From the NCBI RefSeq assembly GCF_019212185.1, contig NZ_CP078138.1, forward strand, positions 2,648,501 to 2,712,500: a DNA stretch of 64,000 bases, in the 5' to 3' direction. Every line of letters begins with the position of its first letter. Within the stretch, counting starts at the first letter, position 1. This document shows positions 38,894-48,561 of this stretch, piece after piece. The DNA is from Pseudomonas fluorescens (GTDB taxonomy: Bacteria; Pseudomonadota; Gammaproteobacteria; Pseudomonadales; Pseudomonadaceae). The translations under genes were made by a program, and so were the position numbers. The notes beneath the pieces are model-generated. The model was given only the letters and a program-made list of their open reading frames with translations, was not told the DNA's origin and searched no databases.

Positions 38894-38981
38894 TGTAGGA
38901 GCCAGCCTGCTGGCGATGAAGTTGATGCGGTATGGCTGATGGCCTCATCGCGAGCAGGCTCGCTCCTACAGGGGGGGGGGG
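38894..38981. repeat. REPIN ending in an 11-G tract
   Basis: Arms TTTGTAGGAGCCAGCCTGCTGGCGATG and CATCGCGAGCAGGCTCGCTCCTACA, followed by eleven consecutive G (38971-38981), which end at the stop codon of the next gene. Confidence 0.75.
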
Positions 38982-40937
38982 TCAATCCCGCAATTCCGGG
39001 CGATCGCGGTATTGCTCCAGCGCCTCGGGATTGGCCAGGGCGTCGGTGTTTTTTACCTGCTGGCCATGCACCACATTCTTCACCGCCAGCTCGACGACTT
39101 TGCCGCTGATGGTGCGCGGGATGTCGGTGACTGCGACTATCTTCGCTGGCACGTGGCGCGGGGTGGTGTTGGCGCGGATCACCTGGCGAATCTGCTGCTG
39201 CAACTCGTCGTCGAGCACCACGCCATCCTGCAAGCGCACGAACAGCACCACGCGTACGTCGTCCTGCCATTGCTGGCCGATGGCGACGCTGTCGAGCACC
39301 TGCGTGACTTTCTCGACCTGGCGATAGATCTCGGCCGTGCCGATTCTCACCCCACCCGGATTGAGCACCGCATCGGAGCGCCCGTGGATCATCCAGCCTC
39401 CGTGGGCCAATTCCTCGGCATAGTCGCCTTGGGCCCAGACTCCCGGGAACTGGCTGAAATACGAGGCGCGCAGCTTTTCCCCGTCCGGGTCATTCCACAA
39501 GCCAATCGGCATGGCCGGGAAGTGGCGGGTGCAGACCAGTTCGCCTTTCTCGCCGATCACCGGCTGCCCGGCGTCGTTCCACACTTCGATGGCCATGCCC
39601 AGGCTCTTGCCCTGCATCTCGCTGCGGCGCACCGAGGTCAGCGGGTTGCCGTTGACGAAGCAGGAGACAATGTCGGTGCCGCCGGACATAGAGGCCAGGC
39701 ACAGGTCAGCCTTGATCTCGCGATAGACGTAGTCGTAGCTCTGCGGCGACAGCGCCGAGCCGGTGCAGAGCAGGGTTTTCAGGCTGCTCAGGTTGTGGCT
39801 CAGGCGCGGTTGCAGACCCTGGCTTTCCAGGGTGGCGAGGTACTTGGGACTGGTGCCGAAGACGGTGATCGACTCGCGGTCGATGAGGTCGAGCAGGCGC
39901 TGCGGCCCGGGCTCGAACGGCGAGCCGTCATACAGTACGACGCTGCTGCCCACCGCCAGGGCCGAGACCAGCCAGTTCCACATCATCCAGCCACAGGTGG
40001 TGTAGTAGAACAGTCGATCGTCATGGCCGAGGTCGGTGTGCAGGCCGTGCTCCTTGACGTGTTGCAGGAGCACGCCACCGGTGCCGTGGATGATGCACTT
40101 CGGCACCCCGGTGGTGCCGCTGGAATAGAGGATGTACAGAGGATGGGCGAAGGGCACCGGGACAAATTCCGGTTCGCCGCCGGCCTCGTAGAACGCGTCC
40201 CACAACGCCACTCGGGCCTCGGTGTGATAGTCCGTTGGCTGCGCCTCGGGGCGGGCGTAAGGGACGATCAGCAGTTGCCGCAGCGACGGCAGGCGGGCAA
40301 GGATTTCGTTGACCTTGGCGGTCTGGTTGAGGGTCTTGCCGGCATAGCGATAACCGGCGCAGGTCATCAATACCTTGGGTTCGATCTGGCCGAAACGGTC
40401 GATCACCCCCTGGGTGCCAAAGTCCGGCGAGGAGCACGACCAGACGGCGCCGAGGCTGGTGGTCGCGAGCATGCCGACCAGGGTCTGCCAGGTGTTGGGC
40501 ATGCACGCCGCGACCCGGTCGCCGACGCCAACACCGGCGGCTTGCAGGCTCTTTTGCAGGCCGGCGACGTGGGATGCCAGTTCGGAAAAGGTCAGTTGTT
40601 CGCGCTGGCCGTCCTCACCGATTGCCACCACCGCCACGCCGTCGTCGCGGCGGCGCAGCAGGTGTTCGGCAAAGTTCAGGGTCGCTCCGGGAAACCACTC
40701 GGCGCTGGGCATCTTTGGGCCTTCGCGCAAGACCGTAGCGGGCGGTTCGACGAAGCGCACATCGAAGAAATCAACGATCGCCTGCCAGAAGTCTTCGCGA
40801 TGCTCGATGCTCCATCGATGCAAGGCCGGATAGTCGTCGAGGTCCAGCCCGAGGCGCTGGTTGCACAGGCGCCGGAACCCATCCATGCGTGTGTTGGCGA
40901 TGCGCTCGGCGCTGGGTTGCCACAAGATCTCTGACAT
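38982..40937 (-). CDS. Acetoacetyl-CoA synthetase
   Basis: 651 residues, ANL-family adenylating enzyme. YSSGTTGVPK is the phosphate loop, and the N-terminal block LDLDDYPALHRWSIEHREDFW is typical of acetoacetate-CoA ligases. It activates acetoacetate produced by the dehydrogenase encoded just upstream, letting the cell use 3-hydroxybutyrate and acetoacetate as carbon. AGGGAAA precedes the ATG. Confidence 0.93.
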   Translation of the reverse strand: MSEILWQPSAERIANTRMDGFRRLCNQRLGLDLDDYPALHRWSIEHREDFWQAIVDFFDVRFVEPPATVLREGPKMPSAEWFPGATLNFAEHLLRRRDDGVAVVAIGEDGQREQLTFSELASHVAGLQKSLQAAGVGVGDRVAACMPNTWQTLVGMLATTSLGAVWSCSSPDFGTQGVIDRFGQIEPKVLMTCAGYRYAGKTLNQTAKVNEILARLPSLRQLLIVPYARPEAQPTDYHTEARVALWDAFYEAGGEPEFVPVPFAHPLYILYSSGTTGVPKCIIHGTGGVLLQHVKEHGLHTDLGHDDRLFYYTTCGWMMWNWLVSALAVGSSVVLYDGSPFEPGPQRLLDLIDRESITVFGTSPKYLATLESQGLQPRLSHNLSSLKTLLCTGSALSPQSYDYVYREIKADLCLASMSGGTDIVSCFVNGNPLTSVRRSEMQGKSLGMAIEVWNDAGQPVIGEKGELVCTRHFPAMPIGLWNDPDGEKLRASYFSQFPGVWAQGDYAEELAHGGWMIHGRSDAVLNPGGVRIGTAEIYRQVEKVTQVLDSVAIGQQWQDDVRVVLFVRLQDGVVLDDELQQQIRQVIRANTTPRHVPAKIVAVTDIPRTISGKVVELAVKNVVHGQQVKNTDALANPEALEQYRDRPELRD

Positions 40938-40976
40938 TGGATTTCCCTGATTTTTATTGTTGTCGGGTGTCGCTGT

Positions 40977-41750
40977 TTACTGCGCCAACCAACCACCGTC
41001 GATGTTCCAGGCTGCGCCACGCACCTGGCTGCCGGCCTCGCTGCAGAGGAACAGTACCAGCTCGCCGAGTTGCGGCGGGGTGACGAATTCCAGTGACGGC
41101 TGCTTCTCGGCCAGCAGGTCGTGTTGTGCCTGTTGCGGGTCGATGCCACTGGCGATGCGGTCGTCGATCTGCTTCTGTACCAGCGGCGTCAGCACCCAGC
41201 CGGGGCAGATCGCGTTGCAGGTGACATTGCTGGTGGCGGTCTCCAGGCCAACCACCTTGGTCAGGCCGATCACCCCGTGCTTGGCGGCGACGTACGCGGC
41301 CTTGCCCAGCGAACCGACCTGGCCATGCACCGAGGCAATGTTGACGATCCGCCCCCAGCCCTTGGCGCGCATGCCCGGCAAGGCCAGACGAGTGCTGTGG
41401 AACACCGACGACAGGTTGATCGCGATGATCGAATCCCAGCGCTCCACCGGGAATTCTTCCACCGCCGCGACGTGCTGGATGCCGGCGTTGTTGACCAGAA
41501 TGTCGACACCGCCGAACTCGCGTTCGGCGTAGGCGAGCATGTCGGCGATCTGAGTCGGGTCGCTGACGTCGGCCGGGTGATGGCCGACTTTTCCGCCAAA
41601 TTGTGCGACCTCGGCAATCACCTTCGAGGCGTCGCCGAAGCCGTTGAGAATCAGGTTGGCGCCAGCCTTGGCCAGGCTCAGGGCGATGCCCAGGCCGATG
41701 CCGCTGGTGGAGCCGGTGACCAGTGCGGTCTTGCCATTCAGGGTGGTCAT
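40977..41750 (-). CDS. 3-hydroxybutyrate dehydrogenase
   Basis: 257 residues, classical SDR. It has TGSTSGIGLG at the N-terminus, NNAG, the catalytic YVAAKHG and the C-terminal SEAGSQVRGAAWNIDGGWLAQ of D-3-hydroxybutyrate dehydrogenases. It oxidises D-3-hydroxybutyrate to acetoacetate with NAD+. GAGG precedes ATG 41750; the upstream extension to 41777 overlaps the permease gene. Confidence 0.94.
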   Translation of the reverse strand: MTTLNGKTALVTGSTSGIGLGIALSLAKAGANLILNGFGDASKVIAEVAQFGGKVGHHPADVSDPTQIADMLAYAEREFGGVDILVNNAGIQHVAAVEEFPVERWDSIIAINLSSVFHSTRLALPGMRAKGWGRIVNIASVHGQVGSLGKAAYVAAKHGVIGLTKVVGLETATSNVTCNAICPGWVLTPLVQKQIDDRIASGIDPQQAQHDLLAEKQPSLEFVTPPQLGELVLFLCSEAGSQVRGAAWNIDGGWLAQ

Positions 41751-41757
41751 GGTTGCC

Positions 41758-43149
41758 TCACACAATGCCGGTGGCATAGAAGGTTGCGATTACGACGAAG
41801 ACCGCCAGCGTCTTGATCAGCGTAATACAGAAAATGTCTTTATAGGCTTCGCGGTGGGTCAGCCCGGTGACCGCCAGCAGGGTGATCACCGCGCCGTTGT
41901 GCGGCAGGGTGTCCATGCCGCCGCTGGCCATGGCGGCGACCCGGTGCAGCACTTCCAGCGGAATGTTCGCGGCGTGGGCGGCGGCGATGAAGTCATTGGC
42001 CATGGCGGCCAGGGCGATGCTCATGCCGCCGGACGCGGAACCGGTGATACCGGCCAGCAGGGTCACGGTGATCGCTTCGTTGACCAGCGGGTTGGGGATG
42101 CTTTTCAGCCAGTCGGCCAGTACCAGGAAGCCTGGCAACGAAGCGATGACCGCGCCGAAACCGTATTCCGAGGCGGTATTCATCGCCGCCAGCAAGGCGC
42201 CGCTGACCGCGCTTTTGCTGCCTTCGGCGAGCTTGCTGCGAATCGCCTGGAAGCCAAACACCAAGACCATCAGGATGCCCACCAGCAACGCCGCCTGAAC
42301 CGCCCAGATCGCGGTGAGCTTGGCGATTTCGGTGGTCACCGGTGCGCTCATGCCCGGCAGGCTGAGGCTGTGGGTCTTGCCATACCACTGGGGAATCCAG
42401 TGGGTGAACAGCAGGTTCATGACGCCCACCGCCAGCAGCGGCGAGATCGCCAGCCAGGGGTTCGGCAGTTTCAGGTCTTCAGCGGTTTCCGGCTCGTTGC
42501 GCAGTTCAGTGCCGTAGCCTTCGCCGTTGCGCAGCGCCTTGTTGCGCTGGCGCTGGAGGAACAGCATGCCGGCGCAGAACACGAAAATCGTGCCGATCAG
42601 GCCCAGCCACGGTGCGGCCCAGGCGGTGGTGTTGAAGAAGGTGCTGGGGATGATGTTCTGAATCTGCGGGGTGCCGGGCAGGGCGTCCATGGTGAACGAA
42701 AACGCACCGAGGGCGATGGTCGCCGGGATCAGCCGCTTGGGGATATTGCTCTGACGGAACATCTCGGCGGCAAACGGGTACACCGCGAACACCACCACGA
42801 ACAGCGACACGCCGCCGTAGGTGAGCAGGGCGCAGACCAGCACGATCACCAGCATCGCCTGGCGGGTGCCGAGCACGCGGATGGCGGCGGCGACGATCGA
42901 GCGCGAGAAGCCGGACAGCTCAATCAGCTTGCCGAACACCGCACCGAGCAGGAATACCGGGAAATACAGTTTGATGAAGCCGACCATTTTCTCCATGAAC
43001 ACGCCGGTGAAGGCGGGCGCAACGGCGGAAGGGTCGGTGAGCAGGACGGCGCCAAGGGCGGCAATGGGGGCGAAGAGGATAACGCTGTAGCCACGGTAAG
43101 CGGCGAGCATCAACAGCGCGAGGGCTGCCAAAGCGATGATCACACTCAT
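41758..43149 (-). CDS. GntP-family permease, likely 3-hydroxybutyrate uptake
   Basis: 463 residues with about 12 membrane segments of the GntP gluconate-permease family, including the conserved block ITGSASGGMSIAL. It is first in the operon with hydroxybutyrate dehydrogenase and acetoacetyl-CoA synthetase, so hydroxybutyrate is the likely substrate. AGGAG precedes the ATG, and a sigma-54 promoter lies about 56 bp upstream. Confidence 0.9.
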   Translation of the reverse strand: MSVIIALAALALLMLAAYRGYSVILFAPIAALGAVLLTDPSAVAPAFTGVFMEKMVGFIKLYFPVFLLGAVFGKLIELSGFSRSIVAAAIRVLGTRQAMLVIVLVCALLTYGGVSLFVVVFAVYPFAAEMFRQSNIPKRLIPATIALGAFSFTMDALPGTPQIQNIIPSTFFNTTAWAAPWLGLIGTIFVFCAGMLFLQRQRNKALRNGEGYGTELRNEPETAEDLKLPNPWLAISPLLAVGVMNLLFTHWIPQWYGKTHSLSLPGMSAPVTTEIAKLTAIWAVQAALLVGILMVLVFGFQAIRSKLAEGSKSAVSGALLAAMNTASEYGFGAVIASLPGFLVLADWLKSIPNPLVNEAITVTLLAGITGSASGGMSIALAAMANDFIAAAHAANIPLEVLHRVAAMASGGMDTLPHNGAVITLLAVTGLTHREAYKDIFCITLIKTLAVFVVIATFYATGIV

Positions 43150-43204
43150 GGTGTGTCTCCTGGATTGTTATTTTTTTGAGGTGAAGCGTGTGGGAGAGTG
43201 CTAT

Positions 43205-43220
43205 AGCGGGATTTGTGCCA
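43205..43220 (-). promoter_or_regulatory. Sigma-54 promoter of the hydroxybutyrate operon
   Basis: On the minus strand TGGCACAAATCCCGCT matches TGGCAC-N5-NNGC-W, with the invariant GG and GC spaced correctly. It stands 56 bp before the permease start. Confidence 0.75.
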
Positions 43221-43226
43221 GGTTTA

Positions 43227-43239
43227 TAAGTTGTTGATT
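43227..43239 (-). promoter_or_regulatory. IHF-type site
   Basis: AATCAACAACTTA on the minus strand fits the IHF consensus WATCAANNNNTTR exactly. It lies between the sigma-54 promoter and the inverted repeat upstream, where DNA bending is needed. Confidence 0.6.
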
Positions 43240-43271
43240 TATAACAATTAGTTTCTATTATTGTGATGTTT

Positions 43272-43297
43272 TCTCAAGATTTATCTCTGTTTTGAGA
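43272..43297. promoter_or_regulatory. Inverted repeat, candidate activator site
   Basis: TCTCAA (43272-43277) and TTGAGA (43292-43297) form an inverted repeat with a 14-base centre, about 60-80 bp upstream of the sigma-54 promoter. This is a fitting place for the adjacent enhancer-binding protein. Confidence 0.45.
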
Positions 43298-43371
43298 TGT
43301 TTGTTGGCTGTTCCGGCCCTTTCGCTGCGATGCGGCGACCCGACAAACCAGCCAAGGGCACGCGCGGCCCC

Positions 43372-43398
43372 CTGTAGGAGCTGGCTTGCCAGTGAAAC
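43372..43398. repeat. Single REP arm
   Basis: TGTAGGAGCTGGCTTGCCAG, downstream of the sigma-54 regulator gene. Confidence 0.55.
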
Positions 43399-43435
43399 GC
43401 GTAAAGCGCGTCTCTAAAGGAAGACTTGGGTCTCT

Positions 43436-44851
43436 CTATTGAGACTCGCCAATCCCCAACGCCACCATCTTCTTATACAAGGTTGATCTGCCCAGCCCCA
43501 ACCGCGCCGCCGCCTCGATCACCTTGCCGCCACATTGCGCCAAAGCCTGCTCAATCAACTGCCGGTCAAAACGCTCGCGGGCGGCGCTGAAGGTCTCGTT
43601 CGCCAGCGGTAGAATGGCGGTCGAGGCGCTGTGCGACACCGGGACCAGGCTGCCAATCGCCGCACGAATTTCCCCGGCGTCAAGCACCAGGTCATCACTC
43701 AACAGCGCCGCCCGCTCCAGCACATTACGCAACTCACGAATATTCCCCGGCCAGGCATGCTGGCCCAGCAACGTCAGCGCTTCGCCATTGAGTTCATGTT
43801 GGCTGCGCAACTCTTCAAGAATCGCTTCGCTGAGTGCGGGCAAATCATCGAGACGTTCGCGCAGCGGTGGCACCTGGATCGGCAGGACATTGAGCCGGTA
43901 GTAGAGGTCGGCGCGGAACTCGCCACGGCGGATCGCCGCTTCGAGGTCGATGGAGGTGGCGGCGATGATCCGCACATCGCTCTGCAGCATTTCATTGGAG
44001 CCCACCGGTTCGAATTCCTTCTCCTGCAACACCCGCAGCAACTTGCTTTGCAGTGGCAGGGGCATGTCGCCGATTTCATCGAGAAACAGCGTGCCGCCCT
44101 GGGCGATCTGCAGTTTTCCTGGGCGGCCCTTGCGGTCGGCGCCGGTAAAGGCGCCGGGGGCGGTGCCGAAGAACTCGGCTTCCAGCAAGGCCTCGGGAAT
44201 CGCCGCGCTGTTGATGCTGACGAAGGCCTTGTGCGCCCGTGGCGACGCACCGTGGATCGCCTGGGCAAGCAATTCCTTGCCGGTGCCGGTTTCGCCCAGC
44301 AGCAACACCGGTGATTCGGTGCTGGCGCTACGTCGTGCGCGGCGCTTGACCTCGAGGCTGGCGGCACTGGTGCCGATGAAGTGGGCAAAGGTGTACTTGG
44401 CCTGGCGCGCCCGCAGCAGTGACCGGGTCGAGGCCAGTTCCTGTTGCATGCTCAGGTAGCGCTTGAGCATGGGCGACAGGCTGTGCAGCTCGTCGAACAA
44501 GGCAAAACCAATGGCGCCGATCACCGCGCCGGCGTCGTCGTGAATCGGCAGACGCATCACCACCAGCGGCTCTTTGGGGGTGTCCTGCATGTCCAGCAGG
44601 ATCGGCCGCCCGGTGCGCACCACCTGGCGCAACAGGCTGCCGGGGATCACGCTTTCACAGGGCTTGCCGATCGCCACGTCGGCCGACTCGAGGCCAAAGC
44701 GCCGGGCGTAGCGCTCGTTGATCCAGACGATATTGGCGTCACGGTCGACCATCACCGTGCCCTCGCTGGACTGCTCGATGATCTCGAACAACGAGCGGAT
44801 CGCCAGGCTGCGGACTCGTTCGTAGTCGGGGAGGGCGTCGGGGGTGGTCAT
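43436..44851 (-). CDS. Sigma-54 activator of hydroxybutyrate catabolism (HbcR-like)
   Basis: 471 residues. A PAS domain (about 15-130) is followed by the AAA+ domain with Walker A GETGTGKE and GAFTGA, and a Fis-type HTH at the end (GKVIEAAARLGLGRSTLYKK). Position next to the hydroxybutyrate operon and its sigma-54 promoter matches HbcR of P. aeruginosa. ATG 44851 is preferred to an upstream TTG at 44863. Confidence 0.88.
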   Translation of the reverse strand: MTTPDALPDYERVRSLAIRSLFEIIEQSSEGTVMVDRDANIVWINERYARRFGLESADVAIGKPCESVIPGSLLRQVVRTGRPILLDMQDTPKEPLVVMRLPIHDDAGAVIGAIGFALFDELHSLSPMLKRYLSMQQELASTRSLLRARQAKYTFAHFIGTSAASLEVKRRARRSASTESPVLLLGETGTGKELLAQAIHGASPRAHKAFVSINSAAIPEALLEAEFFGTAPGAFTGADRKGRPGKLQIAQGGTLFLDEIGDMPLPLQSKLLRVLQEKEFEPVGSNEMLQSDVRIIAATSIDLEAAIRRGEFRADLYYRLNVLPIQVPPLRERLDDLPALSEAILEELRSQHELNGEALTLLGQHAWPGNIRELRNVLERAALLSDDLVLDAGEIRAAIGSLVPVSHSASTAILPLANETFSAARERFDRQLIEQALAQCGGKVIEAAARLGLGRSTLYKKMVALGIGESQ

Positions 44852-44882
44852 GGGGGTGTCCAAAGGTTAATTGTGCTCAAGA

Positions 44883-46460
44883 TCAGGCGCCAGGATGCGC
44901 CGCCGCCAGCAATTCCCGGGTGTACGGATGCTGGGGCTTTTCAAACACATCATGACTGGCACCACTCTCCACCACTTTGCCATCCTTGATCACGATCATG
45001 TCATGGGCCAGGGCGCGGACGACCGAGAGGTCGTGGCTGATGAACAGGTAGGTCAGGCCGTGTTTGTCCTGGAGTTGGCGGAGCAGGGCGACCACCTGTT
45101 TCTGCACGGTGCGGTCGAGGGCCGAGGTCGGTTCGTCGAGCAGGATGAGTGCCGGCTTGAGCACCAGGGCGCGGGCGATGGCGATGCGTTGGCGCTGGCC
45201 ACCGGAGAACTCGTGGGGGTAGCGGTGGCGGCTTTGCGGGTCGAGGCCGACTTCCTTGAGCGCCTGGATCACCTGCGCATCGCACTGCTCGGCGCTGGAG
45301 TGGCTGTGCACTTCCAGGCCTTCGCTGATGATTTGCGCCACTGACATGCGCGGGCTGAGGCTGCCGAACGGGTCCTGGAAGACCACCTGCATTTTCTTGC
45401 GCCACGGCCGCAGTTGCTTCTGATTGAGGCGGTCGAGGGCTTCACCCTGGAAGCGGATACTGCCCTCGGAGTCGAGCAGGCGCAGGATCGCCTGGCCGAG
45501 AGTGGATTTGCCCGATCCCGACTCGCCGACGATGCCCAGGGTCTTGCCGCGCTGCAGGCTCAGGCTGATGCCGTCCACGGCCTGCAGCCACTGCTTGCGC
45601 TGGAACAAGCCGCCACCCAGCGGGAACCGCACGCTGAGGTTGTCGACTTCCAGTACCGCCTCTCGCTCGTCGCGGGCCAGGGCTTCGCCTTCCGGCTCGG
45701 CGTTGAGCAGCACGCAGCTGTAAGGGTGCTGCGGCGTGCTGAACAAAGTCTCGCAGGGCGCTTGCTCGACGATCTCGCCGGCGCGCATCACGCAGACGCG
45801 CTGGGCGATGCTGCGCACCAGGTTGAGGTCGTGGCTGATCAACAGCAACGACATGCCCAGGCGCTGCTGCAGCGACTTGAGCAGCAGCAGGATCTTGCGC
45901 TGCACCGTAACGTCCAGCGCGGTGGTCGGCTCATCGGCAATCAACAACTCCGGCTCGCAAGCCAGGGCCATGGCGATCATCACCCGTTGCCGCTGGCCGC
46001 CGGACAGTTGGTGCGGGTAGGCCTTGAGGCGCTCAACAGGTTTCTTGATGCCCACCAACTCGAGCAGTTCGAGGATGCGTTGTTGCGCCGCCTTGCCGCC
46101 CAGGCCCTTGTGCACCAGCAGGGTTTCGCCGATCTGCTTTTCGATGCTGTGCAACGGATTGAGTGAGGTCATCGGCTCCTGGAAGATCATCGCAATACGA
46201 TTGCCGCGCAACGAGCGCAGCACGCTCGGATCGGCGCCGAGCAATTGCTGGCCGCGATAGCGAATGCTGCCGGACGATTTGGTGCCGGTTTCGGGCAGCA
46301 GTTGCAGGATCGAGTGGGCCGTCACCGATTTGCCCGACCCCGATTCGCCCACCAGCGCCAGGCACTCGCCGGGACGGATATCCAGGCACAGGTTGCGCAC
46401 CGCCACCTGGCCGTTGAAGGCGACGCCGAGGTCACGGATTTCGATCAGGTTGTCGCTCAT
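44883..46460 (-). CDS. yejF: Peptide ABC importer, double ATPase YejF
   Basis: 525 residues with two complete ABC cassettes, each with Walker A GESGSGKS and signature LSGGQRQR / FSGGQRQR. Fused ATPases of this kind energise the Yej microcin C/oligopeptide importer. It is the last gene of yejABEF and starts 14 bases after yejE. Confidence 0.92.
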   Translation of the reverse strand: MSDNLIEIRDLGVAFNGQVAVRNLCLDIRPGECLALVGESGSGKSVTAHSILQLLPETGTKSSGSIRYRGQQLLGADPSVLRSLRGNRIAMIFQEPMTSLNPLHSIEKQIGETLLVHKGLGGKAAQQRILELLELVGIKKPVERLKAYPHQLSGGQRQRVMIAMALACEPELLIADEPTTALDVTVQRKILLLLKSLQQRLGMSLLLISHDLNLVRSIAQRVCVMRAGEIVEQAPCETLFSTPQHPYSCVLLNAEPEGEALARDEREAVLEVDNLSVRFPLGGGLFQRKQWLQAVDGISLSLQRGKTLGIVGESGSGKSTLGQAILRLLDSEGSIRFQGEALDRLNQKQLRPWRKKMQVVFQDPFGSLSPRMSVAQIISEGLEVHSHSSAEQCDAQVIQALKEVGLDPQSRHRYPHEFSGGQRQRIAIARALVLKPALILLDEPTSALDRTVQKQVVALLRQLQDKHGLTYLFISHDLSVVRALAHDMIVIKDGKVVESGASHDVFEKPQHPYTRELLAAAHPGA

Positions 46461-46474
46461 GGCTAAAGTCCGCC

Positions 46475-47497
46475 TCAAGACCTGGGATCATAGGCGTCGC
46501 GCAAGGCTTCGCCGATAAACACTAATAAAGAAAGTATCAGCGCCAGGGTAAAAAACGCCGTCAGGCCGAGCCACGGCGCTTGCAGGTTCTGCTTGCCCTG
46601 GCCGATCAATTCGCCCAGCGACGCGCTGCCGGCGGGCATGCCGAAGCCAAGGAAATCGAGGGCGGTGAGGGTGGAGATCGCCCCGGTGAGAATGAACGGC
46701 AGGTAGCTCAGGGTGGCGTTCATCGCGTTCGGCAGGATGTGCCGCACGATCACTTTGCGGTCGCTCAGGCCCAGGGCGCGGGCAGCCGTGACGTACTCCA
46801 GGTTGCGCCCACGGAGGAACTCGGCGCGCACCACGTCCACCAGCGCCAGCCAGGAAAACAGCGCCATGATCCCCAGTAGCCACCAGAAATTCGGTTCGAC
46901 GAAACCCGACAGAATGATCAGCAGGTACAGCACCGGCAACCCCGACCAGACCTCAAGCAGACGCTGGCCGATCAGGTCGACCCAGCCGCCGTAATAACCC
47001 TGCAGGGCGCCGGCGGCGATGCCGATCAGGGCGCTGATTAAGGTCAGCGCCAGGGCAAACAAGATCGACACCCGCGCGCCAAAGATCACCCGCGCCAGCA
47101 CGTCACGCGCCTGGTCGTCGGTGCCCAGCCAATTGACCCGGGACGGCGGACTCGGCGCGGGCTGGTTGAGGTCGTAGTTGGGTGTGTCGTCGCTGAACGG
47201 GATCGGCGGGAACAGCATCCAGCCGCCGTCCTGCTTGATCAGCTTCTGCACATATTCACTGCGATAGTCGGCCTGGAACGGCAGTTGCCCACCAAACTCC
47301 TGCTCGGTGTAGCGCTTGAAGGCCGGGAAATACAGGCTGTTCTGGTAGCTCAGCACCAGGGGTTTGTCGTTGGCGATCATCTCGCCGCCGAGGGTCAGCA
47401 GGAACAGGCCGATAAACAGCCACAGCGACCACCAGCCACGGCGGTTTTTCTTGAAGCGTTCGAAGCGGCGGCGCGCCAGGGGCGAGAGCGTGAGCAT
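46475..47497 (-). CDS. yejE: Peptide ABC importer permease YejE
   Basis: 340 residues. An N-terminal segment with one helix and a large periplasmic loop (WLGTDDQARDVLARVI is the OppC-type signature) precedes the five-helix permease core. The ATG overlaps the yejB stop, implying coupling. Confidence 0.92.
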   Translation of the reverse strand: MLTLSPLARRRFERFKKNRRGWWSLWLFIGLFLLTLGGEMIANDKPLVLSYQNSLYFPAFKRYTEQEFGGQLPFQADYRSEYVQKLIKQDGGWMLFPPIPFSDDTPNYDLNQPAPSPPSRVNWLGTDDQARDVLARVIFGARVSILFALALTLISALIGIAAGALQGYYGGWVDLIGQRLLEVWSGLPVLYLLIILSGFVEPNFWWLLGIMALFSWLALVDVVRAEFLRGRNLEYVTAARALGLSDRKVIVRHILPNAMNATLSYLPFILTGAISTLTALDFLGFGMPAGSASLGELIGQGKQNLQAPWLGLTAFFTLALILSLLVFIGEALRDAYDPRS

Positions 47498-48561
47498 CAG
47501 GCGTTCCTCGCGGCGAAGTCGATACGCGGGTCGACCAGGGTATAGCACAGGTCGCCCACCAGCTTTATCAGCAGGCCGAACAGGGTGAAGATGAACAGCG
47601 AACCGAACACCACCGGATAGTCCCGCGACACCGCCGCCTCATAGCTCATGCGCCCGAGGCCATCGAGGGAGAAGATCACCTCGATCAGCAGCGAGCCGGC
47701 AAAGAACACGCTGATGAATGCCTGGGGAATCCCCGAGACCACCAGCAGCATCGCATTGCGGAACACGTGGCCATACAGCACCCGGCGCTCGCTCAAACCC
47801 TTGGCGCGAGCGGTGACCACGTACTGGCGGGTGATTTCGTTGAGGAACGAGTTCTTGGTGAGGATGGTCAGGGTGGCGAAGCCGCCGACCACCAGCGCGG
47901 TCACCGGCAGCACCAGGTGCCAGAAGTAGTCGGTGATCTTGCCCAGGGTCGACAGCTGTTCGAAGTTTTCCGAGACCAGGCCGCGCACCGGGAACCAGTT
48001 GAGCGAGGTGCCACCGGCGAACACCACGATCAGGAACATGGCGAACAGGAAAGCCGGCATCGCGTAGCCGAGAATAATCGCGGTGCTGCTCCAGACGTCG
48101 AACGAGCTGCCGTGATGCACCGCCTTGCGGATGCCCAGCGGGATCGACACCAGGTAGGTGATCAGGGTCGCCCACAAGCCGAGGGAAATGGTCACCGGCA
48201 TTTTTTCGAGGATCAGATCGGTGACCGTGGCGCCGCGAAAGAAGCTCTTGCCGAAGTCCAGTTGCGCGTAGCTCTTGAGCATCAGCCACAGGCGTTCGTG
48301 GGCTGGCTTGTCGAAGCCGTACTGTTTCTCGATGTCCTTGATCAGTTGCGGGTCGAGGCCACGACTGGCCCGCGACCCTCGGCTCAGGCCATCCCCGGAA
48401 CTGCCGACGACACTGGCGCCGCTTCCGATCCCCTGAAGGTGGGCGATGGCTTGTTCCACCGGGCCGCCGGGTGCGGCCTGGACGATGATGAAGTTGACCA
48501 GCAGGATGATCACCAGCGTTGGAATGATCAGCAGCAGGCGCCGCAGGACGTAGGCCAGCAT
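47497..48561 (-). CDS. yejB: Peptide ABC importer permease YejB
   Basis: 354 residues, OppB-type permease: one N-terminal helix ([22 protein letters not shown]), a periplasmic loop and five more helices, with the cytoplasmic [19 protein letters not shown] coupling loop. It shares a base with the yejA stop codon. Confidence 0.92.
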   Translation of the reverse strand: MLAYVLRRLLLIIPTLVIILLVNFIIVQAAPGGPVEQAIAHLQGIGSGASVVGSSGDGLSRGSRASRGLDPQLIKDIEKQYGFDKPAHERLWLMLKSYAQLDFGKSFFRGATVTDLILEKMPVTISLGLWATLITYLVSIPLGIRKAVHHGSSFDVWSSTAIILGYAMPAFLFAMFLIVVFAGGTSLNWFPVRGLVSENFEQLSTLGKITDYFWHLVLPVTALVVGGFATLTILTKNSFLNEITRQYVVTARAKGLSERRVLYGHVFRNAMLLVVSGIPQAFISVFFAGSLLIEVIFSLDGLGRMSYEAAVSRDYPVVFGSLFIFTLFGLLIKLVGDLCYTLVDPRIDFAARNA

